Of a stretch of 64,000 nt of DNA, positions 43,401-58,350 are shown one piece after another. Below the pieces are notes generated by a model. The model worked only from the letters and a program-made list of their open reading frames with translations, did not search any database and was not told the DNA's origin. Position 1 is the first letter of the stretch. Each line of letters begins with the position of its first letter. Position numbers and translations under genes: made by a program. This DNA is from Diadema setosum (Eukaryota > Echinodermata > Echinoidea > Diadematoida > Diadematidae), in NCBI RefSeq assembly GCF_964275005.1, contig NC_092702.1, forward strand, positions 33,208,726 through 33,272,725. The letters run 5' to 3'.

Positions 43401-46400
43401 CACATCCCATGATGATATTTGGTGCATGGTGTGTAATGGCTGCTTGAAAGTTAGCTCTTTTTGAGCTCCCCTTAAGACTGTTACAGTTCAATGCCATCGC
43501 TTTCAAGACCTTCCTCCAGACCTTCACCATATATAGCACATAAAATGCACTGAACAATGCAAAAAAGAGGGGATGTGACCTCTTTACCTCCATGTTGTAT
43601 GCAATATTTGGTTCACCACTGGCTAATAATAAGAAAGAAAATATGTTCTACTTCTATCTAGTGTTAGAACCTGTATTATGTCTACTAGATCTAGATTCTA
43701 GTAAGTATGGTAAAGGTACGTTTACCACTAACTGCGACCAGCCCCAACGCTTCCACAGTAGACCTAAATTTAGATCTATAGTATAATGGGTGATAATCAT
43801 AGACCTAACTGTGTAAACTTAAAGGAAGCAGAACCCCGGGTTAGTTTACCACCTATCATCGGCAGGGTACCGGTACCTTGACGTCGGCACCCTGCATATA
43901 CTAATTAAATTTTACTATCGCTATCATGGCTGTTTGCGTAGAGGGATCTATATCTATAGAAGTTAGAACGAAAAGGTACACGTGGGATTAAGTGCCATGG
44001 CATTGGCATTAAATTTAGCTATGAAAACAGTAATAACGAAGAAAAGAAAATCAAACTCATAAACAAATTAACAATTCATAAACCAAACTAAACACATTTC
44101 AATTACACATCCGCTCAGTAACAATGCATGACTGTGAAATTCATATGTATGGGAGGTAGACATCTAATAAATTCTAAGCCACATCTCGCCACCATGCCCC
44201 ATATCGCCATAGCATGTATAAATTTGCTGCTTGCGCACAAAGCAAGACAAAAATGCGCAGTAAGATAGGCGCAATACACCGAGAACATGCATTGGTGTTA
44301 TTTGCTGTTAAGAAACAAAGTGGAAACAGGCATCAAATTGCTCAAATTTGTGATTTTCTGGAGTTTTCAATTTGGCATTTAGCCAGTTTTCTTAAATTTT
44401 TACCTATTCTATGCCATGAAATGCGTCAATGCAATTAGACGACGATATCTCCATACATGTAGGTGGAATCCAAAAATGAGTGTGTGAGATCGGGATCTGA
44501 ACCTGCGGTATTTTCAACCTTTGTGAGGTGAAAATCAGGTAAATTTGATTTTTTTTTTTTATTTTTTTTCACATCAAAATCCCGGTAAAAGTTTAGGGAT
44601 GGCGATATCTTGCGTACCAAAATGAGCGAGAGAAAACTGACACTGTGCGCGATATTCTTGTAAGGCCACCTCAAATTTTAATTTTGAGGACAGCATCGGA
44701 ATCTGTAGAGTTTTCACCACAATATGACTACATTTCTAGCCAATTTCCAGTCAGTTTTGATATTGCAATCACTTGCCTGGTTGAATGTTAGGGTGGCTAC
44801 ATGTGGCATACCCAACCATATTACCTATGGAGGGAGGGGTTGCTGATCGTGAGGTACCCTTTTAAGCCACGCGAAGAAAATGCAACGCATGCACTAAAAT
44901 TGCATTATTTTACAAGGGAGATTCAGAATCAACAGGATGGTCACGAGATTCGAAACTGCAGTATTTACAGCATATATGAGGAAAAACTTAGGCGAATTTG
45001 TTTTATATTTTTGGAATAAACAAGCTGCAGATCCTTAGGGTGCCGATAGGTGGTACCCTCGATCATACTTCGTATCAGCTTGATCAGGGCAATTACCCCC
45101 CGAGGGCAATTACCCCCCCCCCCCCCCCCCCCTGTGGATTATGGAGTATACCATGCACACTCTCTGCTGAGCCCTTCTCTTCTGAAGAGTGTCCCACTGA
45201 AGTTGCTTCAGCATGTCAGTTCCGCTGCTTGTACAGCTAAAATCTCCTACAGCAAAGCAAGCGTAGCGGCAATGCACCATTTCCAATTTCATGATGTTCT
45301 TGTGGTTAAATGGGTCCCATACAATGGCAGCATATTCAAGAACTGGAAGGACAAGTGTTTTGTAGCAGAGCACTTTCGCCTTCAGAGGAACGTTCGTTTA
45401 ATGAGTATCAACAATTAATCTACCATCGTGATTACAATATTGAAATTAATTGGATACCTCAAGTTGGAAGAATCCACTTCTGGCTTACCTAGAAATCCAA
45501 TGTTAGGTCTGACTGTCAGGAAAAAAATATGTGAGAAGTTACCCCATCAGCCCAGATCTAAACCGTAAACCCATCCAGTTGTTGACTTGATGTCACTATA
45601 GAGAATCTATCACCAGTATGTTCACATTCAATATTTTGAAGTCGAACTCAAAAGACGGCTTTCTTAACCTGTATGATTAGAAGGGATAGAATTAATAGCA
45701 CCAGCCAGCAGGTCTTTACTCCCAAACTGAACAGAGCATTATGTGGAATATGTGTTGTCGTACATGTAATATTGTACTTCACATTTTGGAGCCTTGTTAG
45801 TGTCACTGTTAGTCATTTCTGCTTACTAGCTAAGGGGGATGGGGTAAGAGGTGTGTCTGTGGTTTTGACTACATCTTGCTTTGTCATGCTTCGACTTCCA
45901 GGTATCCCAGCTGATAATTCTCAATGAGACTGCGGAAAGGGATGGAGGCAAGTTGCCGAACCTCATCCCGTTTGCCCAGACTGTGCTGAGAGCGACGGAG
46001 GACTTGGTCCAGGTGGGACAGAAGATGACTAAAGACACTGATGATGAGGTATCAATTAGCAGATTAATGTAAATATAATAGTGTATAGTCTTTTAAGTTA
46101 TGTTTTGATTTGTTCTTTTGATTTTGAAGTGTTACTGTTGAATGCTTGTTTGTTTGTAGAGGATATGAAAAAGAAACGAAATATCTTACACAAAAACCCG
46201 TCAAGATTTAGTTGAAATTACTTGAATGTTTTTGTGAAGAGTTCGTCCCTAAGATTTAGGAAAGACCTTTTTTTATGTTTGATTTCCATCACTTGCTTGT
46301 GTGATACTATGTACTGTAGTATAATACATATAATAGAGCTTTCACACAATACTCTGGACCAATCTAAAAATAAAATTAAAAAAATCCCTTGTTTTTAAGT

Positions 46401-49400
46401 TTGCATATGAGAATATCTCCCTGATATTTAGCTTATTCTTATTTTCATGTGTGAACAGCTGAGCAAGAAATTTGTGAAAATTTCCATACCATTGTTACAT
46501 GGCAATTTTAGAAACTCCAGCTAGAGATGCCCGAAGTGTGTGATGCGACCATTGCAGCGGGACGCAGCATGCTGATGGCAGTCCAACGTCTTCAGGCAGA
46601 GCCCCAGTCAGAAGCAGCCAGGGACAACATGGTGACTGCAGCCAGGCGGCTCTTAGAAACGACCATGAAGGTATAAAAAGAGACTTTCAAATTCATTAAA
46701 TTCTTCCGTCAAGATGTTTTCATTGCAACTGATTGACAAATTGCCCTACATTGACGTAAATAAGCACTGAATTGATCAGTGTTTCAGTGATAGCCATGAT
46801 AAAAACGTCATGGATGTACATATTTGATTTTTTATCATGGCTGCTACTAAAATACTGATCAGTTCAGTGCTTATTTACGGCGAAGTAGGGCAATTTGTCA
46901 ATCAGTTGCAAAAAAAAAAAAGAGAGACTTGTTGGATTTTGGACAAATGCATTGTTTTGGACAGTGAGAAAAGAACATCAGAGGCATGATTTAAAAACGT
47001 GGTTACAGTCAGTTGATAGTTACTCAGAATGTTTCAAGATAATCAAATTATTGGTCTGGATGAAAAGATATAATTTCAATTTTTGTAGACTTAGTTTACC
47101 TGTATTTTTAAAGGAACATGTGTAGAACTGAGTAATGATAAAGGGAATGTGTATTGCAGATATTTCAGGATATGGGTACTTTCAGTGATTCTGTGCAAAT
47201 CTTGCTATTTCAATTAAATCCTTGTTCAGCCAGTTAGATTCTAGGCTATTTGCAGAGCAGCAAGTAGTGTTTAACTTTGTTCATACTAGCGTTTAAGTGA
47301 GCGTTATTCCACAATGTCAAACATTGCCTAGAACTCAATGAGATACCAAGCTATACGTCATTAAAAGATATAATATATATAGCATATATGTAATCACTTG
47401 TACAAAGCTTAATATCCTTGTTCACTCCGTCCAACTTACATTTTGTTATGATATTTTTTTTTTTTTTTTTTGGGGGGGGGGGGGGAGGGTTCATTGAAAG
47501 CATGAAAACAAAATTGTAATTTTTTTCTGTCTTATTTTATTGAGTTTTATTGAGCATATGTTATATTTGCAGTTTTCTCTTTTGTGAATGAGAATATCTT
47601 TTTCCTTTCAAAGTAATCTTCTTCTTCTTTCTTTCTCTGTGCATCAATATATTTTTATGCCTCCGCTACGAAGTGGCCGGAGGCATTATGTTTTCGGGTC
47701 GTCCATCCGTCCGTACGTCCGTACGTCTGTACGTCCGTCCGTACGTCCGTCCGTACGTCCGTCCGTCCCGTTTTATTTTTGTCGATATCTCAAGATCCGT
47801 GTGGTGGTTTTACATCAAACTTGGTATGAGGGTATATCCTTGGGGGATAATACTTTTTGTGGATTTTAGGGTCACAGGGTCAAAGGTCAAAGGTCACAGG
47901 TTATTTTGTGAAAAAAAAATTGAAATTTCATGTTTTTCTCCATATCTCGCAAATGGTTCAAGGTATCTTCATGGAACTTAGTATATATGCTTGTACCGAT
48001 GGGCAGTGATTATCTAGAGAAGTTGGGGGTCATGGGTCAAAGGTCAGGGGGGTCAAAGGTCAAGGTCAACTTCTCAAAATATCACTACTTTCCTTATATT
48101 TATGCAATGAATGAAGTTTCTTTTTTTTTAACTTGATGTATACATGTATTACCCAATATATATTCTGTGGGAGGTTTCTTGCCAAAAGGTCAAAGGTCAA
48201 AAGGTCAAAGGTCAAGTGAAAGTGCTGCATTGCACTTTTTCCTCCATATCTCAAAAGTAACTCAAGGTATCATCATGAAGCTTACATATTTATGCATGTT
48301 CAACCTAACAGTGATTCTCTTTAGAACTGTGAGGTCAAAGGTCAAAGGCCAGGTTTAGATAATGCTATTTTCCCATTTGATACTGAAATTATACTTTTTC
48401 TCAATACCTTGAAAAATTACTCAATGCATAAACTTATAAAAGGGTCAGAAGTCAAGTAAAAATCATCAGTTCCCCAAATACCTGCACTCTGACATTTTAA
48501 TCATTCATCCAATTGAACCTAGTTCTAGGAAAGTAAACATTCAGCATATTTGTGTCAAACCTGTAATTTTAATATTTTGCCAATTGTTTGAAACTGTCAT
48601 CACACATTGTCAAGACATTGTACTATAGACCTATTAGGAGAACCATGAATTATGGCGGAGGCATATCAGTCGCCGTAGCAATATATCTAGTTAGATCTGC
48701 AGAGGTTTGCAGCCTTGTGTATTACAGTTGACTTAATGAAAGGTTTTTTCCTCATTTCTTTTGTTTCATCATACATGTTTATCAAAATTGAATGCGTAGT
48801 AAAGGTATCTTCACAGAGAAATTAATTATCTGTATGATAACTCCCACGAAAATGAATAGCAAGCAATGTTTTATTGATCATGTAAGTATTTGTTATCATA
48901 GATTGTCATAATAATTACTCTTCTTGAATACCAGGTTCTGCTAATTTCAGACGATGCCGAGGTTCGTCGCATCGTTGATGCCTGCCAGTGGGTACAGGAC
49001 GGTCTACAAGACATGAGGGCCGTGGGCTCCATGAAGGAACTTGTGAAGTGCTTCAAGGTATGTGAAATGTTTGAATACGCAGATTGAACATTTGTCTTTA
49101 GTGCAAGTCTATTTTTCCTTCAGCTTAGCTCTCTTTTGAATGGGAAAGGACACTTTAATTAAAAGCATTATTTACCATTTGCAGATGAAACAAAAACCCA
49201 GCTGTAGTGCCTCGAAATAGTTCTAAAATGTGAGTAAGGGATAGAAACAACCAATGAAAATTGTTGATCAGTATAATCAATGTTTAGTAATTATCGTTAA
49301 ATATATAAAATGTTGACAATTGATAGTTATAAGAAAATTGTTTATAGATTAAACTGTCTACAGTTATGGTTTATTGAGAAAAATAGTGATATCTCCTTAC

Positions 49401-51924
49401 ATTTTAGGCTTTATTGCAAAACTTTTATATGGTAGGATGTTTTGTGATATAACTGACCAACACATATGCATCAAATGATAACTTGAACATTTTTTTGAAT
49501 CACTGCACCCAATGATATTAATGTCATAAACCCTTTAGGTATAACTGACTTCTGCAGCAAATGAATGACTTTTGCTCTCAGAGCCAACTGCCTTTTGTGG
49601 AAGCCAAGTTTTCTTTCTGCAAGTTGCATTATACATTATAAGTGCTAAAGTTAATGTGATTTTGTTTTCCTTTTGCTGTATATTTCTCTTATGCTCTCCC
49701 CTCCCCCATCAATTATCATTCACTTCATCTCTCATCACTGACCTTTAACCTTTGGGGACAAGATATAAATCCTGTAGCAACTTGTACAGTACAATGAATG
49801 ACACTGTGATGGTTGTTGCAGAAGAGTCGTTAGCTCTGGGTGCTGAAATTTCTTTGTTCGATGTACACATTACCACTGGTGTATTGCTTTTCCTGAACAT
49901 TTCAGGACTTTTCGGAGTCAGTCCTCCTACTGTGTGACCTGTGTGATAAGAGACAGCAGGATCTGAATGACCCGGGGAGGAAGGAGAAGATTATCTTGGC
50001 CCTGGCCTCACTCAGACGAACTGTTCCCTTGCTCAACTCCTCCATGCAAGCTTTCGTCAAGTACCCCACCAACGTGCAGACCAAGGTTGGCAAGAGATTG
50101 GCGGTACTTCTTATCTCGTGTGGCATGATGTGCCTGGTTGAGACTGTTAGCTCACTACTTGAGATTGGTTGGGGCGATTAAATGATTCAGATGATATGTA
50201 GAGGATGAACCACTTCACCAGGTTTACACCCTCTTCTTTGTGAGAAGTGAAGTTGGATCTGTTATGTGCATGACTTCAGATTCTCTCTTTCACTTACATG
50301 CATGACCTTCATTTTATTTCCTATCTGACAGAAAGATTGTGTTTTAATACCCAACAGAGGATATAACAAGGCTGCACATACCATTTTTCGATCAGCGTGT
50401 CTCATTACGTCGTAAATCTAAATCCATTTAAGTTTGTAAGGTAGATTAGAATTAATTAATAAAAATTTATTATTTAAAATTAAAATCTGTGAATGCACCA
50501 CAGCCATCCTTTGTCTAACTTTTTGCAATTTGCATAAATTGATTACCTGTAGTATGTGACATGTGTAAATAGGTGAGGAAAATATGTTGCACAGCTCACC
50601 CTGCAAAGTAAAATACCAACATTTGCTTTCATTCCATCATTGAAACCAGGCCAGCAGGGATTACACTTGCAAGCAGATCAGTGATGCAGTGAGTCTAATC
50701 CTGGAGGCAGTGGACCAGCATACAGTCCAGGTGTCAGAGACCCAGAGCATCCCTTCGGAGAAGCCAGGCCTCTTTGCCCACAGCATTGAAACGGTGTGTG
50801 TGTGTGGGTGGGAGGGCAGGGGGGATTCTCTGTTGATTTTAAGAAAAAAAAAGGTCACATAGCCTTTTAGAGTAGAGTTCCTGTTTCTCTTCCCCCTCTC
50901 CTCCTCCTCTTCTTTCTCCTCCTCCTCTTCCTTCTCCTCCCCCTCCTCCACTTCTCCCCTCTTCCCTCTATTGCTGCATAGAATCAAGTAAATATCAATA
51001 TATTATTTAGCATCATATCATTTGGGCATCGTAGATGAGTGGCTGCAGTAGCATGACTGATGTTTCCTGCAAAGAACTGATCACTTGTCACTTGATTCTC
51101 GACATAAAGTCATAAATTTCATGTTCTGTTCTAATCTAATATACCGGTAAATGTTGGGTCATTTCAGATGCAGTGTGTCAACCTTGTTTTTGGCATTGTT
51201 GCTTACATTATGTACACCCTTGATAGGAAAATTTCATGCTCAGGAATCAAATGTCACAACATATTCATGCAAAGATTTTCTGTGACACCCTAGTTGATTG
51301 AGATGCTGTCTCCTGACCACCGGATGAAACTGGGCGGGGACTTTGAGGGCATCCTGGAGCAGACAGTTCGGCATGGGATGAGCGTGGCAGCAGCCTCCAG
51401 GGAGTCCATCAAAGATGACATAATTGCTGAGTGTAAACATGTAAGGAGCATTTCATAAGGATGGAGTTTCTATTTTCCAAAAAGAGCCAGCTACTACTTG
51501 ATGTGATGTGTACTGGAAAACCAGAAATGTTAGCGTGCATTTTGATTTCGTGAATTTCGCAAAGTTAAAATGCTTGTGAAAGTTTTTCTACAAAATATCC
51601 ATGGAATGCCAATGGCAATTCCTCAAAATTTCATGCCGTGAAAAAGATTGTCGGCTTCAATTCACAAAAATTTCATGCCGTGAAAATATCTTGCTTTGCA
51701 GTATATGATCAACCCATTTCATGCTAGGCAAACATGTATTTAGTCAAAAGACTATAATTGTGATGCTTCTACCAAGTTTGATAATCACCAATCTTTTATA
51801 CTCACATTGAAACTTTCAGTAAAATGACTATTAATGAGTGATTTCATTTACTCAACCAGGACAGTTTTGAGCTTGTTGCATGGTTTTGGCCAGGGAAGCC
51901 ATCCATGAATCGTTTAAGTGTTTG

Positions 51925-51956
<32 letters not shown>

Positions 51957-54900
51957 GGTCATTATAGGTGGAGACCTGATATAAAAATAAAGATTCCCCT
52001 TTTAACACCTACTGATTACAATCAACAGATACTGCAGCTTCGTTCGGAGGTCACAAAGACCCACACAGCCATGGAAGACAACACGTCCTACAGTCAACTG
52101 TTAGCGGACTTCGGCGCATTGTGTGAAGAGCTGGCTCGTAACCTTATGACCCTGGAAAGTCTTGTGAAGAGCAGTATCACCCACCAGATTGTGGACGTCT
52201 TCATGGAAACGACAGAGCCCATGGATAGGCTTGTCAAGACTGCTACTGTGAGATTAAAGGTGAGAACAACAAGATATTTTCTGGAAAGTTTAGGTAAGGA
52301 CACCAGGTTAAATTCTTCACTGTGAGGTGAGGGGTAAGAGCTCCAAGACGTATAATTTCAAGAATAAAGGGTGAAGATATCCAAACCTGTTCTTTATGTT
52401 AAGACTGTGGATCAACACAATAATTCTTTACTGTAAGAGGTGAGAACCTTCAGACATATTAATTTTTATTTTGTAATTTCGTAATAGTCGTCAGGGTTTT
52501 TTATATTTCATAATTTCGTTGAAACTGAAGTATCATTTATGGCTAGTACATATTTCAACTGTGAGAGACCAGTAATGTATACAAATTTAGGATCAAATAA
52601 TGTCAGAACATACTTGCAGTGTGATGTTTGCTCTGAACTGAAGTTGCTTTTATCAAATCTTATTCGTCTTGGTCAAACTAGACAATGCCAATGCAAGAAT
52701 TGCCTGGTGTAAGGACTTTGAGAATGACACATTTTGAGTTATGGACTGATTTATAAAATGTAGAATAAACAAATATTAGTAAATTGATTTAGGTGTGAAT
52801 TCCAGATCATTTCATGATCAACATCTGATCGCTTAGAGGAAAGTTTGTTAAATTGAGTGGCATGAAAGATCAATTTTTACATGAAGCCAGTTTTTTGTCC
52901 AGTTCAAGAACTGTTACTCGGTATTCTATCAAGCTTGTATTAAATGCCCATTTATCTATCAATGTTCTTGATTTGAATGTACAAAGTAAAGAAATTAAAT
53001 ATATGCTTTCTATGTGCATTTCATGTTGCTTAAATTAGGAGAAAGGGCCAATTAAAGAAGAGTTATGCACTAAGCTACTACAGCCCCTTGATGATGACTT
53101 CCATGATCATTCAGATCGGGTCCTTCAATTGGCAGCTTTCATCGCAGCCAGCTGTATCGACCGCAATCGTGAGTTTACCATGCATTTTGATTTGCAGTTG
53201 TCTTTTTATGTGTCTGATGACCAAAAGTAGGTGATCAACATAGACACTATGGACAGTGAGCAGTGTCCTATCCACTTACTGATGTTTGTTGCAGTAGATT
53301 TCCTTAGAAGGACAGGAATGCTGTGGCAAGGTTTGAACCCTGGAGCCTCTGATTGAAATCATGGTGGGCAATCCACTAGACTAAAACACCTTGATGAAAC
53401 AGGTTGACCATACATTTGCCAACTCTTCATGATTTTCATCTCTCTATTAGGGGGCCAGGAGGTATTGGGCATCGTGTCCAACATGGAGGAGCTGGATTCC
53501 GATGCCTTCCCATCATGCCTTGCGGTGCGGCAGAATCTTTCCAACAAGGGTGCCTTACAGCATTTGAAGTTGGTTCGCAGGGAGTGGCACAGCTCTGTGA
53601 ATCAGCTCCTGGATGTGGTGGACAGCCTCATTGATTCCCACAAGTTTATGGAAGTTTCAGGTTAGGCACAGCCTAATTTCTTCCCATTTTTGTTTAATTA
53701 AGGCCACCATATACAATATCGATAATGTGGTGCAAAGAACACATTGTTTGTGAAGTGAGTGAACAAAGTGAACATGTAATGTTTATTTAGTGAGTGCATG
53801 TCAGTATAATGATTATGATAGCATTTGTGTACATATATTAACAGAGGTGGCCTTGCATTCAGTGGGACCATTTTCAGGGAAGTTCTGAAAATAGTTTTCT
53901 CTTTCCCATCTTTCCAGAATCGTGTCTGGAGGATGACATTGAGGAGTGTCGCCAGGCCAGCCTGATTGACGACCCTGACCTGCTCTCGGAGGCTGCCAAT
54001 CACATCCTGGGTCGATGCAAGAGACTGCTGCACGTTGCTAGGCAACACCAGAACAAGAGCAGTGATGCTGTCTACAGGAACGGGCTACAAGTCTTCATTG
54101 GGCAGGTGGAAAATGGTGAGCTGATGATACAATATTCACCCAGTGGAGGTGTTTTGGTCTGTTGATGACAGGTTTGTTGGTGTCTTGGGTCTTGGGCTCA
54201 GCACTATAGTGCCCATTCAAGGAACGACACTTCATGTATCAATTGAAAAGAGTACCGGTACCAAAGAGATGTTGTCACAGTTTTTTTCAAGCATGGTTAG
54301 CATCCCTTCTATTCACAGATTTTTGGGCTATGTGAGGTTGTTTAGAACCAGTTTGCATGGTTATGAATGATTATGCCGTCACACTTCGGTACTCCATTGA
54401 GTAAATACCGGTATATTAAAATGAAACAACAAAGCAGTTACAGAAGTCTCATATAATAACTGGTAAGATGAAGGACAAGGAGGTTGTTTGATGTGAAAGC
54501 GTAGCCTGCGTTCATGAAAAGAGTGATGTTGGTGTCAATCATATCAGTGCATGAAATAAAATGATTATGTCAATGCTGGTTCTGTCTGCCCTGGAGTTTA
54601 ACTGAGGCGTGAAAGGCATGATTGGTAGGCCAATAGATGCAGAGATGTTTTCCCTGTTGCCCGTAAGAGTAGGAGAGCAATGCTCCCCTTTGCGTGGTGA
54701 TGGTGTGTGTTTGTAGATCACATTGCAGGCTTGCATGTACATACTGGTCAGGAACCTCAAATTAAGAATTGTATGTTAGACACAGGCTACGAAGTCATAC
54801 ATTCACCTGAATGCCACTCACATTCTAAGTATGTTATGTTTACTTGCAAAATATAATACGATATTACATGAAGTTGTCATGTCGTGAAGTACAAGCTATC

Positions 54901-57900
54901 AATTGATCATAAGGAAAGAGAAGAGAATGTAATGTGATACATTGTCTTGTGATGTCTTTCCACTAGTTAATACCAAAAATCCTCAACTCCATAAACAGTC
55001 ATCTGCATTAATGCAATTTTGGTTCTCAATCAGTGAATTGCTAACTTCATACAAACTGGTGTTAGGTTAGAAAGACTTGTCCTGTAGAGCTACTTAGCCT
55101 TGAAGATGATTCTCATTGCACATATGACATTTCTTCACTCTCACTCGCGCTCCAATTAGCCATCCCGCTCGTCAAGAACAGAGCTCACTACGCGGTGGGC
55201 AACATTCGCAACAAGAGGGCCGTTTCCGCCCTCCTCGACCACGCCCGTCACCTTCTCCAGTGCATCCACAATCTCCACCAGAGTCTTGACCCAGCCAACC
55301 AGCCCAGTATCCTCAGTCCATTGAGACTAGCTGGGTGCAGTGCAAGGGGGCACGGTGCAGCCGTTGAAGATACTGCAGACATAGAGGGTGAGCAATAATA
55401 TCTGCCTCATTATGAAATCAGCCTCATTATGAAGTCGCTGTGACCATACAGAGCAAAACAATGTCAGAATAACACAGTGGAATTGAAACCAACTGATAGA
55501 CAACATTTTAGTGAAATTGGGACTTAACTTTACAACAGCACTTGCCTTTGGAAGTTTAGAGAATCATCAAGCATATTTATGGGGTACCACATAACACCAT
55601 CACTTTGTGTCATGGCAGTGATAACTCTTTCATAATAGCACTCAGTCTTTATATGCTGATAAAAGGTGAAGGTTTTGCTGTATGCCTGGAGAAATGAGTG
55701 CAGGATGTGTCTTGACAGACAGACTTATCTTTCAGCCACTAGTATCCCTGTGCACAGTCATAGTAGCTGGTTGACTCATAGTGATATTGGTAAAGAGATT
55801 CTCTAAGCATAATTTGAGATTCAAGAAGTGTTTCAAATTTCACACAGTATAGCAAGAAGAAAGATTAGCCCAGATGTAGCTCTGAGTATTGTTGCTTGGC
55901 TGCTGCTGGTGAAATTCTCTAGACAAACGAGTTTCTTGCACTGCATGGTTTACCACCTTTACAAAAGTGCAGTTGTGTTTTTCATGAATTGATACTGTCT
56001 CTTAACCTGTAGCTGTTTCACCTCTGCAGAGCTTTAATGAACTTCATGCATCATTCCATGGGGGCTAATGAAAAAAGCAAACCCAAAAAACAAAATCACT
56101 GCATCATATTTCCACTTCAGTTCGTAGAAGATGTCCACAGGAGCATAATGAGGGATCAGATTTAGTCTCTTCATAACTCAAAAATCAGATTTATGACTGC
56201 ATCATCGAGTTGATTCCTTCTTCCTCTCTTCGTTCATTGGATCAGAATTCCTGGCGGAAGCTGCCCCAGAACCATCCCCTATCAAACCCATCTCAATGAA
56301 GCCCAGATCTCGGCTGGACCCCAGTGATGAGGACTACCTCAGCAAGTCAGTCAAACATCTCTCTTTCCTGGAGTCCACACCTTCCTTCCGTCTCCATGGT
56401 GATGCTGTATCCACCCCACTGGCCGCATCCCACTTACACCAGACCAAGGGGCTTCTTGAACACTCTCCCATTCATCTGGGTGGTGACTCAAAACCTCTAC
56501 CACCCAAAAAGATTACCCGAGGTAGTTTGCTCGGCTCCTTTTAACATGCTTTCTTAGAGTGTTACGTCCTATTTGTTGACTATGGTGTTGACTGTGCAAC
56601 TCGCGCATTATGACATTTTTCACTCCCTATATTTACTGAATTTGTTTTGTCTGGCATGGTGTAGTCATCTAGTGAAAGGTTGTTTGTAATCTGAAAGAAT
56701 GAATTAAAGCAAAGTTAAAGAATGACCAGAGTATCTCATATCTACCGATTTAATTTCTGCAATATTATGTCTGTTTATGAAGCAAAATTTGTCTTTGTGA
56801 AATAGGTGATTATTTTGCCCATTTTGTCTTAGTCTGACAAATTGCTGTGCCTAGTATTCACATAAGATTGAAGGTTCTTCACTTACATAGTATTGGTTTT
56901 GAATAAACATGCTGCTATCAGAATGGATGCCAACATCATAATATTTGGAAAATGATGAGTTGGTGTTACTGTCATTGCTCTTGTTGTTTTCTACTTTTGT
57001 TCCCATGAACAGACATGATTCAGAAGCTAGAAATGGCCTATCCCATGAATGAGCTGGTGAGGGCACTGTTCGCCAAACAAGGAGACCAAGTCAAGTCATA
57101 CTGTGAAGAGACGCAGCGCAAAGTGGATTGCTATCCTCCGCTCATTCAGAGGATGAAAAAGTTGAAGCTTGACGCCTCCAAAATTGGGTGAGTCCAGGTC
57201 ATTTCTACCTTTTCTCCTGTAGAGAAGGTACCTCAGCATACCAGTGTGTGACACTAAGCCTTCAAAGCAAAAAAGAGGGAAATTATTACTGCATGCAGCA
57301 CTGTCATACCATTGCTTGTCATCATTGTGGACCAGTCTATATCCAAGTACATTGTGCACCAGATATACAATGTATTTGATAGCCCTTAAGACAGTTTGAT
57401 CTTTCCTCCCCCCCCCCCCCAAAAAAAAAAGGTCAATTTGCTAGGCAACAAATATTAATCCCCAATGGTGGCTATGATAATGATACCATCTTTATCCAAG
57501 ATGGCTTTCTAAGTGTGAGCACTTGCTGGTCTTCCAGAGGGCCCTGCCTTTGTAAATTCAATCCAGCTTTGTCAGGTACGCATCTTGTTCAAGGTGGTCC
57601 CAGCAGTCATTGCCAGTACCATGAGACATCCCAAATGTATGTAGACTCCAGTCCCAGGCTATGATATTGGATGCGTGGCACATCTTCCTTTTACAAGATG
57701 AAGTTACTGTATACAGTGGAAACTTTCAGGGTGTTGAAATTTTTGTGCATTTCGCACAACTCGAAACTAGCACGAATATAAACATGTGAATATTTTTGCT
57801 TGGCATATCTTCCAGTAGTTGATGTCTTGATTCTGCGGAATTGAAAACACATAAAACTTTTCTTACCCGGCCGAGTGCGAAAAATTAGTCGCGTGAAAAT

Positions 57901-58317
57901 ATCCACGTTTACAGTAACTGGTTTATTGTCCTAACTGTTCCCACCTGTATGCACTCATACCGGCAAAGAAAAAAAAAATCAATTTCAACCACAGATAAGA
58001 GACTAACACCATTGTTTGTCTTCTCCCCCCTTTTTTTTGCTTCTTTCAGATCTATCGAATCCAAGGTCATGAATCTTCAGCAGTTGACCTGTGACCTCAT
58101 CAACCAGTTTGACAAGAGTCTCCATGGCGAAGACAGTGACAAGGCAGACGCCGTAATCAGGGCGGAGAAGTGGAATGGTCACATGACGGAAGTGGTGGAA
58201 GAGCTCCATGATTTGATTGGTTGGTGGACCGAGTTAAACAGGAAGGCCAGCCACGCCTCCAGAACATCAGACATGACAAAGCTGCAATTAGAGGTGAGAG
58301 TACTTTGATGTTGTGAC

Positions 58318-58350
<33 letters not shown>

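Noticed and set aside
43592-43786. LVLEPVLCLL frame as an alternative first exon for the catenin-like gene
   Set aside because: Exon 40268-40414 has a far better family match and correct phase; this frame lies at the 5' end of a LINE and runs into a DNA element.
52853-53038. A 61-codon plus-strand frame just before exon 9
   Set aside because: No family similarity; it is intron sequence ending at the acceptor of exon 9.
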